DNA of 50,359 nt from Solirubrobacteraceae bacterium. Its GTDB lineage: Bacteria > Actinomycetota > Thermoleophilia > Solirubrobacterales > Solirubrobacteraceae. The stretch lies in contig JAEMRF010000003.1 in assembly GCA_016463515.1 (NCBI GenBank), positions 1 through 50,359 on the forward strand, read 5' to 3'. How positions within the stretch are numbered: position 1 is the first letter of the stretch; the number at the start of each line of letters is the position of its first letter. Both the position numbers and the translations under genes were made by a program. Positions 16,732 through 25,103 of the stretch are shown one piece after another. The notes under the pieces are model-generated. The model saw only the letters and a program-made list of their open reading frames with translations. It had not been told where the DNA came from and did no database searches.

Positions 16732-17036
16732 CGCCCACCCACCTTGGCCGCCGCCGATTCCGCGGCGGCCTGGGCAACCTTGCCGTCCTGCTTTTGGTAG
16801 GCCTCGGCCGCGAGCACGATCAGCTGGCTCATCGTCGCGACTTCGTCGCTGCACTGCCCCACGAAGCGCGCCCAATGGCGGCTGAACTCCTCGTATGCGC
16901 GCTCAACCTCGGCCCTGCCAGTCAGGCCGCACCCTTGGAGCGCCGGCGGCCGCGTTGACTCGAACGAGCGAGCGAGCCCTCGGATCTCACCCGCCATGTG
17001 ACTGAGCTGCTCAGGGCTGACGTGCGTGGTGGCCAT
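16728..17036 (-). CDS. EspC-like T7SS secreted protein with YxxxD signal
   Basis: A 102-aa helical protein. The second helix ends in AAEAYQKQD, giving Tyr80-x-x-x-Asp84, the general T7SS export signal. The overall pattern resembles the EspC family of small ESX proteins. It sits between a WXG100 gene and the CHAP effector, overlapping the effector by 4 nt, so it probably escorts or pairs with the effector's helical head during export. Confidence 0.78.
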   Translation of the reverse strand: MATTHVSPEQLSHMAGEIRGLARSFESTRPPALQGCGLTGRAEVERAYEEFSRHWARFVGQCSDEVATMSQLIVLAAEAYQKQDGKVAQAAAESAAAKVGGR

Positions 17037-17069
17037 GCCGCGTTTCTCCGCTGATCGAAGTGCCGCGAC

Positions 17070-17360
17070 TTACCCGAAGGAACGGGCGACCGACGCTTCG
17101 GTCTCGGCGTAGGTGTTGCCGGCCTGGCCGAGGAGCTGGCTGATGCCCGTGAGCGCCTCGATGAGCTGCGCCGAGCTTTGGTTCCACTGCTCAAAGAGCA
17201 CGCCGAACTGACCCGAGGCTGCGCCTTCCCACCCGGCACCGACAATGCCCTGGACCTGGCCGCGAGCGCCGTCGCTTTCACCTTGGATGCTGCTGGCGGT
17301 AGCGCTGAGCTGACTGCTGAGCTGATTGAGCTCTTCCGCAGTGACTTTGATGAATGACAT
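17070..17360 (-). CDS. WXG100 protein, module 2 copy A
   Basis: A 96-aa helical hairpin with Trp44-Glu-Gly46 and Tyr84-x-x-x-Glu88. ATG 17360 is preceded by GGGAGG at good spacing; the frame is open upstream but that part is shadow sequence. It is closely similar to the WXG100 at 22180-22470 (shared IKVTAEEL start, GWxGAAS turn, VxRS end), so the two bracket the motor gene as duplicates. It heads the operon with the EspC-like gene and the CHAP effector and is divergent from the motor, sharing one AACGTT box with it. Confidence 0.92.
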   Translation of the reverse strand: MSFIKVTAEELNQLSSQLSATASSIQGESDGARGQVQGIVGAGWEGAASGQFGVLFEQWNQSSAQLIEALTGISQLLGQAGNTYAETEASVARSFG

Positions 17361-17427
17361 GACGTGCCTCCCGGGCCCGGTCGAGATGCGGCGCCGCGGC
17401 TGACCGGGGCACCGTGGTTTCTCCACA

Positions 17428-17499
17428 GAAGTACCCCGCCGGACGGCCCGTGACCACACCAACGTTGAGCGGGTCTCGCGCCCGCGCGCGGCATACCGT
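17428..17499. promoter_or_regulatory. Bidirectional AACGTT-box promoter (WXG100-A / motor 2)
   Basis: The palindrome AACGTT at 17461-17466 lies 33 nt from the first base of TACCGT (17494-17499, plus strand) and also 33 nt from TACTTC on the minus strand (17433-17428). The plus-strand -10 ends 8 nt before the GTG at 17508, so the motor mRNA is probably leaderless. One symmetric box could activate both operons of module 2. Confidence 0.65.
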
Positions 17500-17507
17500 G
17501 CGGCCTC

Positions 17508-20500
17508 GTGAGTGGCCTGAGCGGGAGCGACATCACGGCGCTGGGCCTGACGGTCGAGCATGCCGGTGCACGAGAGGACGTCGTCGTGGAGCTGCCTGCG
17601 GGGGCGACCGTCGGCGCGCTCGCTCATGCACTCACCCTGCATCTGACGGAGCTCCCCGCGGTGATCGATCTGGCGGTGCAGCGCACCGGTGAGCGTCTGC
17701 CTCCCGACGCGGCCGCGATGGACCGCGACCTGCGCGCCGGCGACGTGGTGACGGCCATCCGCTCCAGCCGCTCGCCGGCAACGGTTCGGCACGGGCGCGA
17801 TACGGCGAGCGACCTGGGCGTGCGTCTTCGCGGCGCCGGAGTCCGCGCCCACGATGACGTCGTCCTGCGCGGCGTGGCCCTGCGCCCGAGCGAGTCACGG
17901 CGCCACCGCAGCTCCTCCACCACGGGCCCGATCGTTGCCACCTTGACCGTGCGCGGCGAGCGCACCGAAGTGCCGGTGGGCGAGCACGAGCTCTGCGGCG
18001 ACGCCTGGAGCGACCTGCAGCTCCTCGGGGCCGAGGATTGGACCGGGCGCTGCATCGTCCGGGCCGAGCCGGGACGGCTCTGGGTCGCTGCCGCACCCGA
18101 AGAACCTCCCGTGAGCGCCGACGGTTCGACCGTCGGCGCGGCCTGGGTGGAGCTCACGGACGGCAGCGAGCTGCGGCTCGGGCCTGCGCGCGCCACGGTC
18201 TCCGTCGTCGAGCCAGAGCACCCCCGGGCAGGTCGCAACCGCATGGTCCTCGGAGATCGCCTCGGTGAGCGGCCACGGCTCGACCTGGGCGTTGGCGGGT
18301 TCGTGCCGGTGAACCGGCCGCCGCGGAAGCTGAGCAGCTGGCGCCCCACGAAGATCGACCTGCCCGAGACGCCACGCCCGCAGCAGCGCATCCGTCTCCC
18401 GTTGGTGGCGTCGCTGATTCCGCTGGTCGCCGGCCTCGTGCTCTTCCTGGTGCTCGACAGCGTGATGATGCTGGCCTTCATGCTGCTCTCGCCGCTCATG
18501 GCGGCTGGCACCTACTTCAGCGACAAGCAACACCGCAGGCAGGAAGGCGAGCACTCGCAGACCCGGTTCGAGGCCCGACTCAACGAGGCGCATCGGCGGA
18601 TGGCTACCGCCCTCGACATCGAGCTCCGCGAGCGGCGCCAAGCGGCGCCGCCGGTCACCGAGCTGCTGCAGCGGGTCAATGCGCTCAGCCCGCTGCTCTG
18701 GGAACGACGCCCATGGGACCCCGACTTCATGTCGCTGCGCCTGGGGACCGGGAACCTGCCGGCCACGACCACCGTGGACTTCCGCGCGTCGTCCGACGTC
18801 GACCCCGACCCCCGCTTGCAGCAGCTGGTGAACGCCGGCCGGTTCTTGGTCGACGTGCCGGCCACCGTCCCACTTGCGCAGGCACCCATCATCGGACTCG
18901 CTGGCCACCGGGTCACGAGTTCAGACGTGGCCCGCTCGCTGGTGCTGCAGTCCGTCGCGCTCCACAGCCCCCTCGAGCTCGGGGTCGCCGCGGCGCTGGC
19001 GCCAGGCGCGGACGAGGGCTGGGACTGGCTGAAATGGCTTCCACACGTTCAGACGGCTGCGTCGCTGCTGGAGGTCACGCCCCTGGGCACCGGCCGCCGG
19101 GCAATCGATGTCCTCCGCGGGGTCCGCGAGCGCACCCACCGCGTCCTGGCCCAGCAGAAGTCGGCGCTGCGCACCGGCGACGACGGCGACGGTCCGGCGC
19201 TGCTGCTGATCATCGACGAAGCACTCCAGCTGGACCGCTCGCTGGTCTCTGAGATCCTCGGCAACGCTGGCGCGCTGCGGCACTGCGTGATCTGGGTCGG
19301 CAACGACCCACGGAGCCTGCCCGGTGAGTGCGGCACCACCGTGGACTGCGGCGTCAACGGCGTCGGGACCGCGACGTCGATGGCCGACGGCGCGCAGGAG
19401 ATCGGCGTTCGCCTGGAAGGGGCGACGATCCCGCAGGCGCGCTGGGCAGCGCGTGTGCTCGCCCCCACGCGTGACGCCACCCTGGCGGCAGGGTCGGCGG
19501 CCGTTCCCCACCGCGTCAAACTCGTGGACCAGCTCGGGCTCGGCGAGCCCACGGGTGCGCAGGTCGCCGAACGGTGGCAGCGCCGTCGTGGCGGGCTCGG
19601 CGCGCCCATCGGTATGGCCGCGGGTGAGCCGCTTGCCATCGACCTACGCACGGACGGTCCCCACGCGCTGATCGCCGGGACCACCGGTGCGGGCAAGAGT
19701 GAACTGCTGCGCACGATCATTGCCTCTCTGGCGGTGGCGCACCCGCCGAGCCGGCTGAACTTCCTGCTGATCGACTACAAGGGCGGCGCCGCGTTTGCGC
19801 CGTGTGCTGCCCTTCCGCACGTGCTCGATGTGGTCTCAGATCTCGACGCCGAACTCGGCGAGCGCGCACTGATCTCCCTCGATGCCGAGATGAAGCACCG
19901 TGAGCGGCTCCTTGCTGAGGCCCGTGCCGACAACCTCATCGACCTGGAGCGGCGTGCACCTGCCCTGGCCCCGCCCAACCTGCTGATCATGGTCGACGAG
20001 TTCGCCAAGCTGCGCGACGAGATTCCCGAGTTCGTCGACGGCGTCGTCGACGTCGCCCAGCGCGGCCGCACCCTCGGCATCCACATGGTGCTCGCCGCCC
20101 AGTCGCTGCGTAACTCGTTCACCCCGGCCGTCCGCGCCAACACCAACCTGCGCATCGCGCTGCGGGTCACCAGCGACACCGAGAGCCAGGACGTGATCGA
20201 GGCCAACGAGGCGGCCCGGATCCCGAGCGGTGAATCGATGCGGGGACGGGCCTACGCGCGCATCGGGCACGAGCGGCTCATCGAGTTTCAGTCTGCGCAC
20301 GTGAGCGGCCGCCACCGGCCACCGGGGGACGCGACGGTGCTCGTGCGGGAGTTCGGATTTGGGGACCTCCCCGTGCCGTCGGCGCGACGCGAGATCCGCG
20401 ACGATGGTCCGCCGCGCGCCGACGAAACCGACCTGGCCGTCGTCGCTGCAGCGGCGCGGGATGCCGCCGACCTCCTGGGGCTCCCGACGCCCCGCCCAGC

Positions 20501-22073
20501 GTGGACGCAGCCCCTGCCGGAGGAGCTCTCGCGCACCGCGATCCAGCGACACACCGACGCGCTTCGCGGTCGCTGCGCGGTCGGCCTGATCGACCAACCC
20601 AGCCAGCAGCGACAGGTTCCGCTCGTGCTCTCGCTCGATCGCGGACACGTGGCGATCTACGGCGCAGGAGGTGCAGGAAAGACCGTCGCGTTGCAGACCA
20701 TCGCCGCGTCGCTGGCCTGGGACGCGTCCCCGGCGGACCTTCATCTCTACGCGATCGACGCAGACTCCGGTCCGCTCTCGCTCATCGCGCCGCTCCCCCA
20801 CGTGTCGACGGTGGTGCCGGCAGGCGACGCCGAACGGGTCGAGCGGCTCCTGCAGCGGCTGGAGTCAGAGGTCCAGCGGCGGATGTCGATGCACGCCGCG
20901 ACCGGCGCCGCCAGCCTCACCGAATACCTCGAGCAGGGCCGCGGTGAGCCACTCCCTCGCATCGTGTTGCTGGTCGACGGATTCGGCGAGTTCACGAACA
21001 CCTACGACACCGCTCGGGCTGACTCGCTCTTTGACCGGCTGCTGGGGCTCTTGGGCAACGGCCGCGCCGTGGGCGTGCACGTGATCGTCACCGCCGACCG
21101 CAGGTCGTCGATCCGCTCGGCCGTGGCCGCGAGCTTCCCCCAACGCCTGCTGTTGCGCCAAGCCTCCAGCGACGACCTCGTGGGCTTTGGTATCCCGGCG
21201 AAGTTGGCGGACCGCACGACCCTCGGGGACGGACGCCTCTTCACCGCCGGCCAGGAGCTCGCGCAGTTCGCCCTGCCAGACCCCGCCCACGGGGCCACCG
21301 ACGCGGCCGACGGGTTCAGGATCCTCGGGGAGCATCTGGCCCATACCTGGCCGCGCCACCGCGCCCCTTCCATCGACACGCTCCCAGAGCGCATCGAGGC
21401 CAGCGCCCTGGATGGCGTTGCACCGACGATGTCCGCGCTGCCCATCGGCGTCGGTGGCGCGCAGCTCGGACCGATTTCCATCGATCTCACCGAGCGCCAC
21501 TTCCTGATCTCCGGTGGCTACCGAACCGGCCGAACGACGGCCCTCGCCGCGCTCGCGACCGCGACCCAGGCCAGCGCCGAGGTGGAGGCCATGTACCTCT
21601 TCGCGCCGCGTCGCTCTGCGCTCACCGACCTCGGTGGCTGGACCGACGTCGCGCGTGGCTCAGACGCCTGCACCGAGCTGGCCGCCCGGTTGGCCGCCGA
21701 GGTTGCCGGCCTGCCCGACGAGCTGCTGCCGCGCCTCGTGGTGGTGATCGACGACGGCGGCGAACTAAGCGATCCCGCCACGATGCTCGCCCTGGAGCGC
21801 CTCGTGCGGCTTGGCCGCGACCGCGGCGTGCGCGTGGTCGCCGCGCTCGAAACCACCGCCGCGCGGGCGCTCGGCAACCTCTGGTGTCGCGAGCTGCGAC
21901 GGGACGGGCACGGGCTGCTGCTCTCGCCCGATCTGATGGCCGATGGAGACCTGCTCGGCGTCATGCTCCCGCGACGCTCCAACGTCGCCGCGGCACCCGG
22001 CCGCGGCTATCTGGTCGCTCGGGCGCGCAGCGAACTCGTCCAAGTCGTGGCCCATCAGGAATCGCTCGCATGA
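17508..22073 (+). CDS. T7SS motor EssC/EccC-like, module 2
   Basis: A 1521-aa protein from GTG 17508. Residues 8-85 look like a ubiquitin/YukD fold (end pattern DRDLRAGDVVTAI). A weak FHA-like domain follows at about 140-225 but lacks a recognisable GR...SxxH...NG set. TM pair at about 300-340. Three FtsK-type ATPase modules: GTTGAGKS (about 728) with LLIMVDEFAKL, GAGGAGKT (about 1055) and GGYRTGRT (about 1340) with Arg in place of Lys. It parallels the motor at 6914-11251 domain for domain, with a degraded FHA. It is followed by a WXG100 gene with its own promoter. It likely exports the module 2 WXG100, EspC-like and CHAP proteins. Confidence 0.95.
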   Translation: MSGLSGSDITALGLTVEHAGAREDVVVELPAGATVGALAHALTLHLTELPAVIDLAVQRTGERLPPDAAAMDRDLRAGDVVTAIRSSRSPATVRHGRDTASDLGVRLRGAGVRAHDDVVLRGVALRPSESRRHRSSSTTGPIVATLTVRGERTEVPVGEHELCGDAWSDLQLLGAEDWTGRCIVRAEPGRLWVAAAPEEPPVSADGSTVGAAWVELTDGSELRLGPARATVSVVEPEHPRAGRNRMVLGDRLGERPRLDLGVGGFVPVNRPPRKLSSWRPTKIDLPETPRPQQRIRLPLVASLIPLVAGLVLFLVLDSVMMLAFMLLSPLMAAGTYFSDKQHRRQEGEHSQTRFEARLNEAHRRMATALDIELRERRQAAPPVTELLQRVNALSPLLWERRPWDPDFMSLRLGTGNLPATTTVDFRASSDVDPDPRLQQLVNAGRFLVDVPATVPLAQAPIIGLAGHRVTSSDVARSLVLQSVALHSPLELGVAAALAPGADEGWDWLKWLPHVQTAASLLEVTPLGTGRRAIDVLRGVRERTHRVLAQQKSALRTGDDGDGPALLLIIDEALQLDRSLVSEILGNAGALRHCVIWVGNDPRSLPGECGTTVDCGVNGVGTATSMADGAQEIGVRLEGATIPQARWAARVLAPTRDATLAAGSAAVPHRVKLVDQLGLGEPTGAQVAERWQRRRGGLGAPIGMAAGEPLAIDLRTDGPHALIAGTTGAGKSELLRTIIASLAVAHPPSRLNFLLIDYKGGAAFAPCAALPHVLDVVSDLDAELGERALISLDAEMKHRERLLAEARADNLIDLERRAPALAPPNLLIMVDEFAKLRDEIPEFVDGVVDVAQRGRTLGIHMVLAAQSLRNSFTPAVRANTNLRIALRVTSDTESQDVIEANEAARIPSGESMRGRAYARIGHERLIEFQSAHVSGRHRPPGDATVLVREFGFGDLPVPSARREIRDDGPPRADETDLAVVAAAARDAADLLGLPTPRPAWTQPLPEELSRTAIQRHTDALRGRCAVGLIDQPSQQRQVPLVLSLDRGHVAIYGAGGAGKTVALQTIAASLAWDASPADLHLYAIDADSGPLSLIAPLPHVSTVVPAGDAERVERLLQRLESEVQRRMSMHAATGAASLTEYLEQGRGEPLPRIVLLVDGFGEFTNTYDTARADSLFDRLLGLLGNGRAVGVHVIVTADRRSSIRSAVAASFPQRLLLRQASSDDLVGFGIPAKLADRTTLGDGRLFTAGQELAQFALPDPAHGATDAADGFRILGEHLAHTWPRHRAPSIDTLPERIEASALDGVAPTMSALPIGVGGAQLGPISIDLTERHFLISGGYRTGRTTALAALATATQASAEVEAMYLFAPRRSALTDLGGWTDVARGSDACTELAARLAAEVAGLPDELLPRLVVVIDDGGELSDPATMLALERLVRLGRDRGVRVVAALETTAARALGNLWCRELRRDGHGLLLSPDLMADGDLLGVMLPRRSNVAAAPGRGYLVARARSELVQVVAHQESLA

Positions 22074-22102
22074 CCGTCTCTGCACGTCCCCTCGCCCGAC
22101 CC

Positions 22103-22141
22103 AACGTTGACTGCGATTCGACCGCCTCCGCTCCTTACGGT
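22103..22141 (+). promoter_or_regulatory. AACGTT-box promoter of WXG100-B
   Basis: AACGTT (22103-22108) is 33 nt from the first base of TACGGT (22136-22141). The ATG at 22180 gives a leader of roughly 30 nt. Flanks read CC before and GAC after the box. Confidence 0.65.
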
Positions 22142-22179
22142 GGTGGCGTCTTGCAAGTTCCTCGCCGCACCACAGCTCG

Positions 22180-22470
22180 ATGAGTCAGATCAAGGTCACG
22201 GCCGAGGAACTGCACCGCGTCGCCGCGCACCTTCAGGTGACGGCCGCAGGCATCTCCGGCGACAACGCCCACGCGCTTGCGCTCGTCAACGGCGTCGCCC
22301 GGGAGGGGTGGCAGGGCGCTGCCTCCGCGCAGTTCATGGAGCTCTTCACGCTCTGGAAGTCGAGCTTCGAGCATCTCACCGATGCCCTGACCCAGATCAG
22401 CGCACTCCTCGAAGCAGGCGCGACGACCTACGAGACCGCTGAAGAGCACGTCCGTCGCTCGATGAGCTGA
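22180..22470 (+). CDS. WXG100 protein, module 2 copy B
   Basis: A 96-aa helical hairpin with Trp44-Gln-Gly46 and Tyr84-x-x-x-Glu88, closely similar to copy A. It is a probable secreted T7SS substrate and may form a homodimer or a heterodimer with copy A. It lies directly downstream of motor 2 but is separated by about 105 nt that hold its own AACGTT-box promoter, so it can be expressed more strongly than the motor. Confidence 0.92.
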   Translation: MSQIKVTAEELHRVAAHLQVTAAGISGDNAHALALVNGVAREGWQGAASAQFMELFTLWKSSFEHLTDALTQISALLEAGATTYETAEEHVRRSMS

Positions 22471-22494
22471 GGCCATCGAGCGGCCGCTGGAGCG

Positions 22495-22513
22495 GGGCGC
22501 GAGGGGCGCGCCC
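22495..22513. terminator. Hairpin between convergent genes
   Basis: GGGCGCG (22495-22501) pairs with CGCGCCC (22507-22513) across a 5-nt loop, between the WXG100 stop (22470) and the convergent gene end (22524). Could serve both directions. Confidence 0.45.
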
Positions 22514-22523
22514 TGCACCAGCG

Positions 22524-23024
22524 CTAGCTCGGGATCTGGCCGAAGACTTCGAACTCGCGGATCGGGCCTTCGATGGCGCAGTCATCGGTGCGCTTGGTGA
22601 CGGTGCAGTCCACGCGGACAGCCGTCCACCAATACTTCGCGGGTGTGTTGGTCCAGAAGGGCTGGAAGGCGTTGTAGACCGGCACCGTGTGGGTGAAGAC
22701 CTTCCCGCCTTCAGACTTCATCTCGCGGATGTAGGTGGACTTCTTCACCGAGCTCGCGTTGACGTCCTTGAGCAGGTTCTTGTTCTTGGAGACCACGACG
22801 AAGACCGGGCCGCCGTCGCTTCTGACCTTGAACGGGACCTGGGTAGAGACGGCCGTGCCGTAGCTGGCGCCTTGATCCTTGTGCTGCTCGGCATACGCCT
22901 CGGAGACGGGGAGCAGCAAGCTCGGCGCCGGCCCGGCTGCGGCCGGCACGGGCATCGCGAAGGCAGCTCCAAAGAGCATGGCGGCGCCGGCACGCCGCGC
23001 AGCAGACGGAACGGAGATCGACAT
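22524..23024 (-). CDS. Small secreted protein of unknown function
   Basis: 166 aa from ATG 23024. Signal peptide at about residues 1-30 (AGAAMLFGAAFAMPVPAAA). The mature part is strand-rich with aromatic residues (YWWTAVRVDC) and two cysteines, Cys140 and Cys149, likely a disulfide. No family recognised. The -10 TACGGT ends 7 nt before the ATG, so the mRNA is probably leaderless. It is divergent from the RING gene and shares its pair of AACGTT boxes, which ties it to the conjugation/T7SS genes. Confidence 0.72.
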   Translation of the reverse strand: MSISVPSAARRAGAAMLFGAAFAMPVPAAAGPAPSLLLPVSEAYAEQHKDQGASYGTAVSTQVPFKVRSDGGPVFVVVSKNKNLLKDVNASSVKKSTYIREMKSEGGKVFTHTVPVYNAFQPFWTNTPAKYWWTAVRVDCTVTKRTDDCAIEGPIREFEVFGQIPS

Positions 23025-23031
23025 GCGTTCG

Positions 23032-23108
23032 ACCGTATCGATCCGTGCCCGCAGTTCCGAGCGCAGACCAACGTTGCGTTGCTCAACGTTGACTGCCGGA
23101 CCTACGCT
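23032..23108. promoter_or_regulatory. Divergent double AACGTT-box promoter (secreted protein / RING)
   Basis: Two boxes, AACGTT 23070-23075 and 23085-23090, lie 15 bp apart. The first is 33 nt from TACGCT (23103-23108) for the RING gene. The second is 53 nt from TACGGT on the minus strand (23037-23032) for the secreted protein. 33 and 53 differ by two helical turns. Confidence 0.6.
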
Positions 23109-23144
23109 CGGCGCTCGCTCCACTTCCTCTCTGCTGAGCTCCGC

Positions 23145-24152
23145 GTGCCCCAACCTCCCAACTTCGCACCCACCCCCGACGCGGCCGTCGGCCTCCAGTG
23201 CCCGTATTGCCAGACCCAGATGGGCGCGATGGAGCTGGCCGCGGGCTGTGGCGACTGCGGGACCACCCACCATCAAGAGTGCTGGATCGAAAACCAGGGC
23301 TGCGCGGTGCCGGGCTGTGAGAGCGCCCCGGATCCACTCGCCGCAACCGCTGCCGCTCCTGCAGCGGAGTACGCCGGCGCAACCGCTGGGCCGTCCGCCC
23401 CAGCCGGGCGGATATCGATCCCGGTCGACGACGCGCCGCGCCGCGGCGGACTCGGGCGCCGCACCACCCCAACGGTCTCGGTCCCGACCGGTTTGCCACC
23501 GAGCCCTCGGAGCTCGCGTCGCCCGCTCGTGGCGATCGGTGTGGTCGTGCTCGTCGTTGCGGCGGTCGTCGGGTTTCTCCTCTCGTCGGGAGAGAACTCG
23601 ACCACCACCGCGAACGCTCCAGCCACCTGCGACAGCAAGCCCGGCTCCTGCACCGATCGCACGGTCGGTGGAACGCCGCACTCGCTGACGGAAGCCGAGG
23701 TCAAACGTGAGGTCCAGGACCTCATCCGTGGGTACTACGGCGCACTCATGAGCGGTACCGAGGCCGACCGTGAGCGCGCCCGCGGGATGCTGTCCGCGAG
23801 CGAGCAGGCCCGGCTGGACACCGACGCAGCCGCCGCGAGCCAATGGGAGAGCCAGGCCACGCGCATCAGCGACCTCCTTCAGGACGCCGATGCAGCGCAG
23901 GTCGTCAACGTGCTGAACTCGCTGGAGAGCAGCCAGAGCACCGGCGTCGCGCGCGTGCAGGTCACAGGGATGGGCTGGGCCGAAAGCAGCTGCGCGGGTG
24001 GAAACTTTGCCGGCGTGACGTGGGCCCAGCACGTCGGCGACGAAGCCACCGGCACCTGGCGCCTGGACCCCAACCCGAGCAAGGAGGGCCGCTTCACCGA
24101 CGGCGAGCTCGATCAAGCGCTCGGCGCGACCTGCCTGGCCAGCGCCCGGTAG
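23145..24152 (+). CDS. Membrane-anchored prokaryotic RING-type protein (E3 candidate)
   Basis: 335 aa from GTG 23145, chosen because the promoter lies at 23103. Residues 19-58 bind zinc in RING-like order: Cys19-x2-Cys22, Cys35-x2-Cys38, His42/His43, Cys46, Cys53, Cys58. This matches what I know as prokaryotic RING family 1. A flexible part with RISIPVDDAP (89-98) leads to a TM at about 128-147 and an outside domain of about 185 residues with three Cys. The RING end is predicted cytoplasmic, where E1, E2 and Ubl act, so it could direct Ubl transfer to proteins at the membrane or T7SS. E3 activity is inference; some such zinc domains only bind proteins. Confidence 0.8.
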   Translation: MPQPPNFAPTPDAAVGLQCPYCQTQMGAMELAAGCGDCGTTHHQECWIENQGCAVPGCESAPDPLAATAAAPAAEYAGATAGPSAPAGRISIPVDDAPRRGGLGRRTTPTVSVPTGLPPSPRSSRRPLVAIGVVVLVVAAVVGFLLSSGENSTTTANAPATCDSKPGSCTDRTVGGTPHSLTEAEVKREVQDLIRGYYGALMSGTEADRERARGMLSASEQARLDTDAAAASQWESQATRISDLLQDADAAQVVNVLNSLESSQSTGVARVQVTGMGWAESSCAGGNFAGVTWAQHVGDEATGTWRLDPNPSKEGRFTDGELDQALGATCLASAR

Positions 24153-24176
24153 CGAGGTCCTGGCAAACCGTCCGCG

Positions 24177-25103
24177 TCAGCGAAGCGATGCGGACGTCGG
24201 CCACAGCGGCGCCAGCGGAGCGTCGCTCGGCAACACCGCCGCGAGCTCCGCGGCGGTCTGTTCGAGGCGGTCCAGACTCGTGCGCAGGCACTCGCTGACG
24301 TGGCCCGGCACGAGCCACTGGGCCTCACGCAGCGGTGCGGCCATACCGTGGGTGCCTTGGATACGCAGCACGGTGCGCGCAAGCACGCCGCTCGCTGCTC
24401 CCTTGGGCCCAGCGGCCAGCCGGCTCTTGGGGAGGGGCGTAGGCCAGCGCGCCGCGAGCGGCACGGTCACGTCGACGACCACGCCAGCGGCGACGTCCTG
24501 AACTCGATAGGTACCGCCGGCATCCTCGACCAACTCGCGAGCGCTCGTGATGCCCCGCCCCGGGATCAACGGCTTGCCGGGGAGTCCACCCGGGCTCGTG
24601 ACGATGACCGAGAGTGCGCGCCCTCGCGTGGTGGCCCGGACGCTGACGGTGGCGTCGGGTGGTCCGTGGCGAGCTGCGTTGCCGAGCGCCCCGCAGACCG
24701 CCACGGTGAGCGCCGCGGCTTGCGCGGGAGCGAGCGTGCGGCGCTGCGTGGCGATCTCGCTGCGCTCGCGCACGACCATCGACGGGTATCGCGACGCGAC
24801 ACCGCCGGCGGCACGGCCCAGCACCGCGCCGACCGTGAGGGTCGGGCGGCCGCTGCTGGCTCCGACGTCGGCCAGTAGCGCCAAGAGTGCCAGCAGCTCG
24901 TCGCTGCGGGCCAGACTGCGCTCGGCGGTCGCCACTGCGACCGCGCGAGCCTGCGGATCGTCCAGCGCGGTGGCCGCGTCACGCCACCGGCTGGTTGCCA
25001 GCGAGCAGGCGCGAGCCGCGTGCTCCAGCGCGTCGAGCGCGGCCACGATCTCGCCGCCGCTGAACGGCGCCGTCCCGGGGCCCGCTGCAGCGAGGTCGGT
25101 CAC
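24177..25103 (-). CDS. Soluble histidine-kinase-like ATPase
   Basis: 308 aa, no TM. Residues 1-110 are helices that could form a dimerisation part, though no clear phosphoacceptor His motif stands out. The HATPase region (about 150-235) has the N-box-like GNAARHG, the PGGLPGK segment and GRGITSARELVEDAGG, as in NarL-type sensor kinases. A C-terminal helical extension of about 70 residues is unusual. GTG 25103 overlaps the stop of the response-regulator-like gene (GTGA), so the pair is co-translated. It is convergent with the RING gene 24 nt away. It may control the AACGTT-box genes, but there is no direct evidence. Confidence 0.72.
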   Translation of the reverse strand: MTDLAAAGPGTAPFSGGEIVAALDALEHAARACSLATSRWRDAATALDDPQARAVAVATAERSLARSDELLALLALLADVGASSGRPTLTVGAVLGRAAGGVASRYPSMVVRERSEIATQRRTLAPAQAAALTVAVCGALGNAARHGPPDATVSVRATTRGRALSVIVTSPGGLPGKPLIPGRGITSARELVEDAGGTYRVQDVAAGVVVDVTVPLAARWPTPLPKSRLAAGPKGAASGVLARTVLRIQGTHGMAAPLREAQWLVPGHVSECLRTSLDRLEQTAAELAAVLPSDAPLAPLWPTSASLR

